A stretch of 64,000 nt of DNA from Solwaraspora sp. WMMD1047. GTDB lineage: Bacteria; Actinomycetota; Actinomycetes; Mycobacteriales; Micromonosporaceae. The DNA is taken from contig NZ_JARUBL010000001.1 in the NCBI RefSeq assembly GCF_029626155.1, positions 3,390,501 to 3,454,500 on the forward strand, given 5' to 3'. The notes below the pieces were generated by a model. The model was not told where the DNA came from. It saw only the letters and a program-made list of their open reading frames with translations, and did no database searches. The translations under genes were made by a program, and so were the position numbers. How positions within the stretch are numbered: the first letter of the stretch is position 1; each line of letters begins with the position of its first letter. Below are positions 18,430 through 26,159 of the stretch, piece after piece.

Positions 18430-18448
18430 GTTGCCAAATACTGGCAAC
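18430..18448. promoter_or_regulatory. Nur-type palindrome upstream of nik operon
   Basis: GTTGCCA-AATAC-TGGCAAC, a perfect 7-bp inverted repeat with a 5-bp spacer. The Streptomyces Nur (nickel-responsive Fur) box, as I recall it, is tTGCaa-N5-ttGCAA, which this fits. It overlaps a possible promoter (TTGTTG at 18428, CATGAT at 18451, spacing 17) and ends 45 bp before the first nik start. Confidence 0.65.
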
Positions 18449-18493
18449 TACATGATGCTGGTGCTAATGCGTCCGCCAGCTCAGGAGAACGAC

Positions 18494-20089
18494 ATGCTCA
18501 AGGCCCCGTGGGTGCGCGGCACGGCGGTGGCCGCCGCCGCCCTCTTCGCCACCGCCGGTTGCGCCGCGCCGGCGACCTCGCCGGGCGGCCCGATCGACTC
18601 GGGCACCGTGGTGGTGGCGACGGCCGGTGAACCCGAGGCCCTCAACCCGGTGCTGAACTACGGCGTCGACGGCGCGTCGTTGATATTCGACGGACTGGTC
18701 GCCCGTGACGCCCGCAACGAACTGGTACCGGCCCTTGCCCGGGAACTGCCGCAGGTGTCGCCGGACGGGCGGACCGTGACCGCGAAGCTCCGCGACGGGG
18801 TGCTGTTCCACGACGGCAGCCCGCTGTCGGCGCAGGACGTGGTCTTCACGTACCAGGCGGTGCTGGACCCCAAGGTCGACTCCACCCTCCGGTCGGATCT
18901 GGACATGCTCGCCTCGGTCACCGCATCCGACCCGGCGACCGTGGTGTTCACCCTCAAGTACGCCTACGCGCCGTTCCTGCAGCGGCTGGCGCTGGGCATC
19001 GTCCCGGCCAAGGCCTTCGCCGGGCAGGACATCAACAAGGCCGAGTTCAACCGCAGGCCGGTGGGCACCGGGCCGTACCGGGTGGAGTCGTGGACACCCG
19101 GCGACCGGCTGGTGCTGGCGGCCAACGACAGGTACTGGGACGGCAAGCCGAAGAATTCCGGTCTGGTGGTGGCGTTCGTCGCCGACGACAACGTACGCGC
19201 CCAGCGGACGCTGGCCGGGGAGTTCGACGCCGCCGAGCTGCCCCCGAAGCTCGCTGCCGGCTTCGCGGAGCAGGACGGCTACCGGGTGCAGCGGGTGCCG
19301 ACCGCCGACTACCGCGGCGTGATGCTGCCGATGGACCACCCGGTCACCGGCGACCTGGCGATCCGGCGGGCACTCAACGCGGCCGTGGACCGGCAGGCCA
19401 TGGTGACCGGTGTGCTCGGCGGCGCGGGCGAGCCGGCATTCGGGCCGGTGCCACCGACGTCGGAGTTCGCGGAACCGTCGATCGCCGGCAACCCCGCCGC
19501 CGATCCGGCCGCCGCGACGGCGGTGCTGGACGCCGCCGGCTGGACACCGGGACCGGACGGCATCCGGGTCCGGGACGGCCGGCAGGCGGCGCTGACGCTG
19601 ATGTACCCGGCCGCCGACAGCCTCCGCAAGGAACTGGCGCTCGCCGTCACCGCGGACGCCAAGAAGGTCGGGATCAAGGTCACGCCGGAGGGCCTGACCT
19701 GGGACGCGATCACCCCACGGATGAAGACCGACGCGCTGATCATGGGCTACGGCACCCCGTACGACCCGGACTTCGTCTCCTACAAGCTGTTCGGCTCCGC
19801 CTTCGCCGGGCAGGGCTTCTTCAACCCGGGCTCCTACCGATCCGCCGTCACGGACCAGGCGCTGCGGGACGGCCGGGAGAGTGCCGATCCGGCCACCCGC
19901 AAGACCGCCTACGCCGCGTTCCAGCGGCAACTCGCCATCGACGTGCCGTGGGTGTTCCTCACCTACCTGCAGCACACCTACGTCACGAAGGAGACCGTGG
20001 CGGGGGTGACGCCGAGGGTGGAGCCCCACGAGCACGACATCGCCAACAGCCTCTGGTGGAACGTCGACAGCTGGACGAAGACACCATGA
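18494..20089 (+). CDS. nikA: Nickel/peptide ABC transporter substrate-binding lipoprotein
   Basis: A 531-residue family 5 extracellular solute-binding protein. A lipoprotein signal ends at Cys in FATAGCAAP, so it is membrane-anchored outside the cell. Typical SBP_bac_5 features follow: EPEALNPVLNYG near 45, the KLRDGVLFHDGSPLSAQDVVFTY region near 95-120 and GTGPYRVESW near 190. This family includes dipeptide, oligopeptide and nickel binders; the Nur-like palindrome immediately upstream and the compact five-gene layout make nickel the best guess. The ATG at 18494 has AGGAGA 6-7 bases upstream, and the stop overlaps the next gene (ATGA). Confidence 0.75.
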   Translation: MLKAPWVRGTAVAAAALFATAGCAAPATSPGGPIDSGTVVVATAGEPEALNPVLNYGVDGASLIFDGLVARDARNELVPALARELPQVSPDGRTVTAKLRDGVLFHDGSPLSAQDVVFTYQAVLDPKVDSTLRSDLDMLASVTASDPATVVFTLKYAYAPFLQRLALGIVPAKAFAGQDINKAEFNRRPVGTGPYRVESWTPGDRLVLAANDRYWDGKPKNSGLVVAFVADDNVRAQRTLAGEFDAAELPPKLAAGFAEQDGYRVQRVPTADYRGVMLPMDHPVTGDLAIRRALNAAVDRQAMVTGVLGGAGEPAFGPVPPTSEFAEPSIAGNPAADPAAATAVLDAAGWTPGPDGIRVRDGRQAALTLMYPAADSLRKELALAVTADAKKVGIKVTPEGLTWDAITPRMKTDALIMGYGTPYDPDFVSYKLFGSAFAGQGFFNPGSYRSAVTDQALRDGRESADPATRKTAYAAFQRQLAIDVPWVFLTYLQHTYVTKETVAGVTPRVEPHEHDIANSLWWNVDSWTKTP

Positions 20090-21135
20090 CCGCCGCCCCA
20101 CCGGCCGACTCGCCGGCCCCTGCTCCCGCTCCCGCCCCGGCCCCGGCCGGCCGGCGGCGGCTGGCCGGCGCGGGTGCCGTGGTCCGGCGTCGGCTGCTGG
20201 TGGCCGTACCGGTGCTGGTCGCGACGAGCGCCGGCATGTTCGCCCTCGGCGCCGCCTCGCCGATCGACCCGGCCCAGCAGTACGCGGGCGCGGCGGCGTT
20301 CACCACCAGCGAGGAGAACCTCGCGCAGATCCGCGCGAACTGGGGAGTCGACGACCCCCTGCCGGTGCAGTACGCCCGCTGGGTCGCGAACCTGCTCCGC
20401 GGCGACCTGGGCTGGTCGACCAGCAGGCACGAGCCGGTCACCTCCGTGCTGGCCGCCCGGGCCGGCTGGACCCTGCTGCTCGTCGGCGCCGCCCTGGCCC
20501 TGGTGCTGGTGGCCAGCGTGCTGCTCGGCACCCTCGCCGCGTACCGCCGCGGCGGCTGGTTCGACCGGACCCTGCGGTCCACCGCGTACGCGGTGCAGTC
20601 GATGCCGGTGTTCTGGATCGGCCTGGCGGCGATCGCCGTCTTCGCGCTCGCCCTGGGCTGGTTGCCCGCCGGCGGGCTCACCGACATCACCGCCACCGGG
20701 ACCGGCGTGGCCGACGTGACCCGACACCTGGTCCTGCCGGTGACGGTGCTGGCGATCTCCCAGGCCCCGTGGTTCGTGCTGTTCGTGCGGGACGCCGTCG
20801 CCGAGAGCCTGCGCGACGACCACGTCCTGGCCGCCCGCGCCCGTGGCCTGTCGGGGCGCACCGTCCTGTTCGGACACGCGCTGCGCACCGCGCTGCTGCC
20901 GTTTCTCACCCTGATCGGCACCCACCTGCCCGAACTGGTCGGCGGCGCGGTCCTGGTGGAGACCGTGTTCTCCCTGCCCGGTCTGGGCGCGGTCACCGTG
21001 CAGGCCGCGCTGGGCGCCGACTTCCCGCTGCTGGCCGCGACGACTCTGATCACCACCGTCGCGGTGCTGGCCGCGAACCTCGCCACCGACCTCGCCTACG
21101 CCGCCGCCGACCCGAGAGTGCGACTCGATGGCTGA
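20086..21135 (+). CDS. nikB: ABC transporter permease (NikB/DppB type)
   Basis: A 349-residue inner-membrane permease of the BPD_transp_1 class. An Ala/Pro-repeat cytoplasmic N-terminus (residues 10-23) precedes the first helix; the remaining helices and the EAA-like loop in LSGRTVLFGHALRTALLPFL (near 260-280) match DppB/NikB proteins. It overlaps nikA by ATGA and nikC by 8 bp, indicating tight translational coupling. With nikC it forms the translocation pore. Confidence 0.75.
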   Translation: MTAAPPADSPAPAPAPAPAPAGRRRLAGAGAVVRRRLLVAVPVLVATSAGMFALGAASPIDPAQQYAGAAAFTTSEENLAQIRANWGVDDPLPVQYARWVANLLRGDLGWSTSRHEPVTSVLAARAGWTLLLVGAALALVLVASVLLGTLAAYRRGGWFDRTLRSTAYAVQSMPVFWIGLAAIAVFALALGWLPAGGLTDITATGTGVADVTRHLVLPVTVLAISQAPWFVLFVRDAVAESLRDDHVLAARARGLSGRTVLFGHALRTALLPFLTLIGTHLPELVGGAVLVETVFSLPGLGAVTVQAALGADFPLLAATTLITTVAVLAANLATDLAYAAADPRVRLDG

Positions 21136-21994
21136 CCTCGCCCTGCCCGTCCGCGACCGACGGAGGTGGCGGCCGCCCGCCGTCGGCGTCGCCGTCCCCG
21201 CCGCCATGCTCGCCGGTGCGGTCGCCGCCGCCCTGCTCGCCCCGGTCGTCTGGCCGCTCGACCAGAGCGCGGTAGACCTGGACCGCACCCGGCTCGCTCC
21301 CTCCTGGGATCACCTCGCCGGCACCGACGACCTGGGCCGGGACGTGGCGCTGCGCAGCGTCTACGGTCTGCGCGTCTCCCTGCTCGTGGGCGTGGTCGCC
21401 GCGCTGGTCGCCACCGTCATCGGTGGCGTCGTCGGCGCCGTCGCCGGCGGGATCGGCGGCCGGGTCGACCGGATTTTGATGCGCGTCGTCGACACCATCG
21501 CCGCCCTGCCGCACCTGCTGCTCGGCATCTTCATCGTGGCGATGCTGCGGCCCAGCCTCGGCGCGGTGATCGCCTCCATCGCGCTGACGCACTGGTTGTC
21601 CACCGCCCGTATCGTCCGCTCCGAACTGCTCAGCCTGCGTACCCGGCCGTTCGTGGACGCCGCCGTCTCCGGCGGTGCCGGCCGCGCCCGGGTGCTGACC
21701 CGGCACCTGCTGCCGCACGTGTTTCCCCGCCTGGCGTTGGCGCTCACGCTGATGGTGCCGCACGCCGTCTGGCACGAGACCGCACTATCCTTTCTCGGCC
21801 TCGGCCTCCCCCCGCATCTCGCCTCGGTCGGCAATATGATCAACGACGGTCAGCGGTCCCTGCTCACCGGCGCCTGGTGGGCCAGCATCGTGCCCGGCCT
21901 GCTCCTCGTCGCCGTCACCCTCGCCCTCGCCGTGCTCGTCGGCCGGTGGCGGGACCGCCTCGATCCCCGCGTCCGAGCGGAGTTGAACCTGTGA
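21128..21994 (+). CDS. nikC: ABC transporter permease (NikC/DppC type)
   Basis: A 288-residue DppC-type permease. After the first helix, LAPSWDHLAGTDDLGRDVALRSVYG is the conserved periplasmic segment of this class (GTDDLGRD). The EAA-like loop is in GGAGRARVLTRHLLPHVFPRL near 180-200. ATG 21128 overlaps the nikB end by 8 bp; its stop overlaps the next GTG by 4 bp. Confidence 0.75.
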   Translation: MADLALPVRDRRRWRPPAVGVAVPAAMLAGAVAAALLAPVVWPLDQSAVDLDRTRLAPSWDHLAGTDDLGRDVALRSVYGLRVSLLVGVVAALVATVIGGVVGAVAGGIGGRVDRILMRVVDTIAALPHLLLGIFIVAMLRPSLGAVIASIALTHWLSTARIVRSELLSLRTRPFVDAAVSGGAGRARVLTRHLLPHVFPRLALALTLMVPHAVWHETALSFLGLGLPPHLASVGNMINDGQRSLLTGAWWASIVPGLLLVAVTLALAVLVGRWRDRLDPRVRAELNL

Positions 21995-23001
21995 CCACCA
22001 CCGCGCCGTCGGCCACCCCCGTCGAACAGGTCGCCCGGCGGCCTGCCCTGCTGGAGGTCGACGGGTTGACCGTCCGCTTCCGGCTCCGCGACGCCGTCGT
22101 ACACGCCGTCACCGATCTGAGTCTCGACCTGCACCCGGGTGAGTTGCTGGCGGTGGTCGGCGAGTCGGGCTGTGGCAAGTCCGTCCTGGCCCACGCCCTG
22201 CTCGGCCTGCTGCCCCGCAACGCCACCGTCACCGGACGCGCCCGCCTGCAACTGGTCGCCGGCGAGTCGGTCGACCTGATCGGGGTCGGGGAACGGCAGC
22301 TCGCCCGGCAGGTACGTGGCCGGGTGATCGGGCTGGTCCCGCAGAGCCCGGCCACCGCCCTCACCCCGGTGCGCACCGGGCGGCGCCTGCTGGCGGAGAC
22401 CCTGCGCGCCCACGGCCACCCGCGCCGCGCCGCGCCCGCCGCCGCCGACCGGTTGGCCGCCGATGTCGGACTGGACCCGGTCGAGCTGGACCGCTACCCC
22501 CACGAGCTCTCCGGCGGGATGGCCCAGCGACTGGCCACCGCCCTGGCCCTCGCGCCGGACCCGCCGCTGCTGCTCGCCGACGAACCGACAAGCGGCCTCG
22601 ACCGGCCGCTGGTCGAGCAGACCCTGGACCTGCTGCGCCGCCGCTGCGACAGCGGCGCCGCCGTCCTGCTCATCACCCACGACCTGGCCGCCGCCCGGCG
22701 GGTCGCCGACACCGTGGCGGTCATGTACGCCAGCCGCACGGTCGAACACCGCCCCACCGCGGACCTGTTCGACGATCCCGCGCATCCCTACACCGCCGGT
22801 CTGCTCGACGCCCTGCCGGACCGGTCCTTCACCCCGGTACCGGGTCATCCGCCCATGCTCACCAACCTGCCTGACGGCTGCGCCTTCGCTCCGCGCTGCC
22901 CCCGCGCCACCGACATCTGCCGCACCCCACCGCACCCCGTCGCCAGCGGGGCGGGCCGGGTCAGCTGCCACCACCCGGTCAGCCCGGGGGCGTCGGCATG
23001 A
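21991..23001 (+). CDS. nikD: ABC transporter ATP-binding protein (NikD/DppD type)
   Basis: A 336-residue ATPase. Walker A, GESGCGKSV, is near residues 55-63, the signature LSGGM near 173-177, Walker B with DEPTSGLD near 196-203, and the switch His in THD near 229. The C-terminal oligopeptide/dipeptide extension is present with three cysteines (CAFAPRCPRATDIC). The signature has LSGGMAQR rather than LSGGQ, which is common in this subfamily. It starts on GTG within a GTGA overlap. Confidence 0.78.
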   Translation: MTTTAPSATPVEQVARRPALLEVDGLTVRFRLRDAVVHAVTDLSLDLHPGELLAVVGESGCGKSVLAHALLGLLPRNATVTGRARLQLVAGESVDLIGVGERQLARQVRGRVIGLVPQSPATALTPVRTGRRLLAETLRAHGHPRRAAPAAADRLAADVGLDPVELDRYPHELSGGMAQRLATALALAPDPPLLLADEPTSGLDRPLVEQTLDLLRRRCDSGAAVLLITHDLAAARRVADTVAVMYASRTVEHRPTADLFDDPAHPYTAGLLDALPDRSFTPVPGHPPMLTNLPDGCAFAPRCPRATDICRTPPHPVASGAGRVSCHHPVSPGASA

Positions 23002-23738
23002 CATCCACGGTCGACGACGCGGCGGGCGTACCGCTCGCCGGGGTAGGCGTACCGGACGCCGGGGTGGGCGCACCGGCCGGACTCGGCGCGCACCAGGTCA
23101 CCGTCTCCTACGGCCGGCGGCCCGTCCTCGACCGGGTCGACCTGCACCTCGCTCCGGGCGAGACGGTCGGACTGCGTGGCCCGTCGGGCAGCGGCAAGTC
23201 CACCCTGGCCCGGGTTCTCGCGCTCCTGCACGCCCCGGACACCGGGCACGTCGTCCTCGACGGGCAGCCCGTCGCCGGCGCCCGGCACCGGCTCCCCGCC
23301 GCGGTGCGGACCCGGGTCGCCATTCTGTTCCAGAGCCCTCGTGCCGCCACCGACCCCCGGCTGAGCCTCGCCGACATCATCGCCGAGCCGCTGCGGGCCA
23401 CCGGTACTCCCAGGGAGCCGACGGCGGACCGGACGGCCGAACTGGCCGATCTTGTCGGCCTCACCCCCGACCTGCTGGCCCGTCGTCCGCACGCGGTAAG
23501 TGACGGCCAGCTGCAACGCGCCTGCCTCGCCCGGGCCCTCGCCCATCGGCCCGGCTACCTGCTCTGCGACGAGGCCACCGCGATGCTCGACGCCTCCACC
23601 CAGGCCCACGTCGCCGCGGTCGTCAGCGACTACCAGCGCCAGCACGCCGCCGGGGTACTCGTCATCACCCACGACCCGGCCCTGCTGGCCCGTTGGACCA
23701 CCCGGGTGGTGGATCTGCCGGCTCACGGCGCCGGCTGA
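22998..23738 (+). CDS. nikE: ABC transporter ATP-binding protein (NikE/DppF type, short)
   Basis: A 246-residue ATPase, last gene of the operon. Walker A GPSGSGKST is near 64-72 and Walker B ends in LLCDEATAMLD. The signature reads VSDGQLQR instead of LSGGQQQR, a deviation seen in some NikE-like proteins. It has no C-terminal oligopeptide-binding extension, so it is shorter than DppF, and it has an extra Gly/Val-rich N-terminal 30 residues. ATGA overlap with nikD. Confidence 0.75.
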   Translation: MTSTVDDAAGVPLAGVGVPDAGVGAPAGLGAHQVTVSYGRRPVLDRVDLHLAPGETVGLRGPSGSGKSTLARVLALLHAPDTGHVVLDGQPVAGARHRLPAAVRTRVAILFQSPRAATDPRLSLADIIAEPLRATGTPREPTADRTAELADLVGLTPDLLARRPHAVSDGQLQRACLARALAHRPGYLLCDEATAMLDASTQAHVAAVVSDYQRQHAAGVLVITHDPALLARWTTRVVDLPAHGAG

Positions 23739-23741
23739 TGC

Positions 23742-23783
23742 GCCACCGCAACGCCTGCCGGGACGGGCAGGCGTTGCGGTGGC
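23742..23783. terminator. 18-bp stem bidirectional terminator
   Basis: Perfect 18-bp inverted repeat (23742-23759 with 23766-23783) around a 6-nt loop, between the convergent nik operon and the CBM2-hydrolase gene. Confidence 0.9.
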
Positions 23784-23795
23784 TGTGGAGTGGGC

Positions 23796-25055
23796 TCAGA
23801 GTGTCAGGTTCTTCTGCTGGACGGTCCACTGGGTATTGCACAGGCCGCAGTTCGGGCCGACGAAGGTGGTGCCGGCGGTCTGGTTGCCCTTCAGTCGCCA
23901 CTGGAAGTAGAGCACCGCGACCCGGCCGAACTCGCCGCCGTTGGTCTGGTTGTAGGTTCCGCCGTGTCCCACATTGAGGTTGCCCATGAAGGCGGGCAGT
24001 CCGGCCGGGAGCTGCGCCCAGTCGGCCATCGCGTTGTTGTAGGCGATGTCGCTGGGGCCGCCGATGAAGTAGGCGATGGGCTTGGTCAGTTGCCGCAGCC
24101 TGGCCCGGTCGGAGGCGTTCAGGTAGCCGCTGCTGAAGATCCCGGTCGTGGTGACGCGGGGGTCGGTGGAGACGTCGTACGCCTCCAGGCCACCGCAGGA
24201 GAAGCCGGCGACGGCGATCTTGCCGGTGTCGAGCTTGCCGTAGTACTTGCTGCCCTGCCGGGCGTTCTCGGTGTCCGCCCAGTTCATCGACTCGGTGAGC
24301 ATGGCGGAGGTGGTGGTGCCGGAACCGTTCGGGCTGCCGTTGGCCAGCACCAGGAAGCCGTACGACGCGATGTGCCGGAGGAACGGCAGGATGGCCGTTC
24401 CGTTGGCGCTGCAGGCGCCCTGGCCCCACACGACGATCGGCATCCGGTACGACGGAAGGCTGTCGGGGCGGTAGATGGTGTGGTTCGGCAGCGAGGGTGA
24501 GGTCTCGTAACCGGCCGGGACCGGGACGTCGGGGCCGGTGGTCGGCCCGGGCGTGGTCGGCGCCGGCGTGGTCGGGGCCGGCGTGGTCGGGGCCGGCGTG
24601 GTCGGGGCCGGCGTGGTCGGGGTGGGCGTCTGGCTGACGTCGCCGGTGCACGCGGTGCCGTTCAGGGCGAAGCTGGTGGGGGTCGGGTTGGACCCGGTCC
24701 AGGAGCCGTTGAACCCGAACGAGGTGGTGGCACCGGTGCCGATCGACCCGTTGTAGCCGACATTGTTGACGGTGACCTGTGCGCCGGACTGGGTGTGCGT
24801 GCCGTTCCACAGCTGGGTGATCGTCTGCCCGGCGGCGAACGACCAGGTCAGCCGCCAACTGGTCACCGGGTCGCCGAGGTTGGTGATGGCCACGTTGGCG
24901 CCGAAGCCGCCGGGCCAGGAGCTGGAGACGGTGTAGGCGACGCGACAGCCGGCGGCCGCGTGGGCGGCGGTGGCCAGCAGGCCGGCCCCGACCGCCAGGG
25001 CGAGTCCGACCGTCACGGCGATCACCTGCCGGTACGGATGGTGGGTGCGGCGCAT
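23796..25055 (-). CDS. Secreted alpha/beta hydrolase with N-terminal CBM2
   Basis: A 419-residue secreted enzyme. A signal peptide (1-35) is followed by a family 2 carbohydrate-binding module (37-136, Cys37/Cys136 pair), a TPAPT repeat linker (about 143-172) and an alpha/beta-hydrolase domain (180-419). The nucleophile is Ser286 in GFSCGG, and VVWGQGAC near 208 contributes the oxyanion region. The C-terminal part has a further Cys pair in GPNCGLCNTQW. It may be an acetyl-xylan, feruloyl or similar esterase; the exact substrate cannot be assigned. It fits the window's plant-polymer theme. Confidence 0.82.
   Translation of the reverse strand: MRRTHHPYRQVIAVTVGLALAVGAGLLATAAHAAAGCRVAYTVSSSWPGGFGANVAITNLGDPVTSWRLTWSFAAGQTITQLWNGTHTQSGAQVTVNNVGYNGSIGTGATTSFGFNGSWTGSNPTPTSFALNGTACTGDVSQTPTPTTPAPTTPAPTTPAPTTPAPTTPGPTTGPDVPVPAGYETSPSLPNHTIYRPDSLPSYRMPIVVWGQGACSANGTAILPFLRHIASYGFLVLANGSPNGSGTTTSAMLTESMNWADTENARQGSKYYGKLDTGKIAVAGFSCGGLEAYDVSTDPRVTTTGIFSSGYLNASDRARLRQLTKPIAYFIGGPSDIAYNNAMADWAQLPAGLPAFMGNLNVGHGGTYNQTNGGEFGRVAVLYFQWRLKGNQTAGTTFVGPNCGLCNTQWTVQQKNLTL
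24551..24625 (-). repeat. Five 15-bp tandem repeats encoding TPAPT linker
   Basis: Five consecutive units of GCGTGGTCGGGGCCG (three identical, the outer two with small changes) lie inside the CBM2-hydrolase gene and encode its Pro/Thr linker. Confidence 0.9.
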
Positions 25056-25115
25056 CGGTCCTCCAGTGCGGTCAGGGTGTCGGCGCGGGGGTCGTCGGCA
25101 CCCCGACCATTGGTA

Positions 25116-25151
25116 TGACAGTTATCATCGCGATCGCGACAGTAACAGTCA
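25116..25151. promoter_or_regulatory. Inverted repeats in the CBM2-hydrolase promoter region
   Basis: TGACAGTTA (25116-25124) and TAACAGTCA (25143-25151) are inverted with one mismatch and enclose a perfect 12-bp palindrome TCGCGATCGCGA (25128-25139). A minus-strand TTGACT (25152-25147) and GATGAT (25129-25124), 17 bp apart, could be the hydrolase promoter. Possibly an operator for the adjacent PaaX-type regulator. Confidence 0.35.
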
Positions 25152-25162
25152 AGCGATGTGCA

Positions 25163-26110
25163 TCAATCGAAGGTGGCGTCGTCGCCCGCCTGGAAGTGGG
25201 TGATCCAGGCCGCGGCGTCCGGCCAGAACGGCGCGACGATCTCGATCAGGCGGGCCTCGGCGAGCGGCCCCAGCGCGGTGTGGATCTCCAGAAAGAGCTC
25301 CCGGGCGGCCCGCCGGGGCCACCGCGCGGGCAGCAGGTGTTCGGGCAGGTCCGGGTCGGTGACCGCGAAGACGCGCCACGAGTCCATCACGGAGGTGCGG
25401 GCGATAAGCGCCTCGGCGCCGCCGATGGTCCGGCCGCGCACGGACGCCAGTAGCGGGGAGTACCGGTCGATGAAGTCCGTGTAGGCCTCTGCCAGCCCCG
25501 CCAGATCGTAGGCGGCGGCCGGCCCGTGCGGACCGTCCTCCTCGTGGAACCGGGCGGACATCACCGACCACCGCCCCTGGGCCGCGTCGCCAAGGACCTC
25601 GCGCATCGCCCGAGCGGCGTCGGCGAGGTCGCGCCCGGGCTTGATCCACATGCTGTCGTAGAGCCGTACGAAGCCCAGCGCGCCGAGGGTCCGGCGGATG
25701 TCGTGCCGCTGCGCCTGACCGGCCTGCCGGGCCTGGTGGGACTCCGCGAGGGAGAAGGTCACCACCGTCCAGTCGCCGCTCCACGCGCGCGGACGCGCAC
25801 CGAAGGTCAGGAACTGGTTCATCCGGGAGCGGTGCATGGCGATCGCCTGCGGGGTCAGGTGGTACACCGTCGGTCGTCCGGGCCGACGGGCGGCGACCAG
25901 GCCGCGCCTGGTCAGCCGGGACAGTGCCGCCCGCGCACTGGCCTCGGTGATGTCGAACTCCCGCAGCACGGCGACCACCGCCGCGGACGGCAGGTCGGCC
26001 TCGGACGAGTCGAGGTACTCCCCGAGGATCGTGGTGAGCAGGTGCTGCGGGTTGGGGCCGACCTGGGACCGGGGGAGATCGACCTCGCCGGCCCTGACAC
26101 GCGCACGCAT
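25163..26110 (-). CDS. PaaX-family transcriptional regulator
   Basis: A 315-residue regulator. The N-terminal winged helix (ADLPSAAVVAVLREFDITEASARAALSRL region) and the YHLTPQAIAMHR strand are typical of PaaX, followed by the large central PaaX domain (FGARPRAWSGDWTVVTFSL) and the C-terminal domain. Founding members repress phenylacetyl-CoA catabolism and respond to an acyl-CoA thioester. The gene is third after a TetR and an acyl-CoA synthetase gene on the same strand, so an acyl-CoA made by that enzyme is a plausible ligand (inference). The start could also be a GTG at 26128. Confidence 0.82.
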   Translation of the reverse strand: MRARVRAGEVDLPRSQVGPNPQHLLTTILGEYLDSSEADLPSAAVVAVLREFDITEASARAALSRLTRRGLVAARRPGRPTVYHLTPQAIAMHRSRMNQFLTFGARPRAWSGDWTVVTFSLAESHQARQAGQAQRHDIRRTLGALGFVRLYDSMWIKPGRDLADAARAMREVLGDAAQGRWSVMSARFHEEDGPHGPAAAYDLAGLAEAYTDFIDRYSPLLASVRGRTIGGAEALIARTSVMDSWRVFAVTDPDLPEHLLPARWPRRAARELFLEIHTALGPLAEARLIEIVAPFWPDAAAWITHFQAGDDATFD

Positions 26111-26159
26111 CCCGCCAGCTTGCCGCACGGTGGTCGGCCCCGGGTCCGCGCCCTGTTCC

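Noticed and set aside
24551-24625. Five tandem repeats as a possible mobile or CRISPR element
   Set aside because: In frame within the CBM2-hydrolase gene and encode its TPAPT linker.
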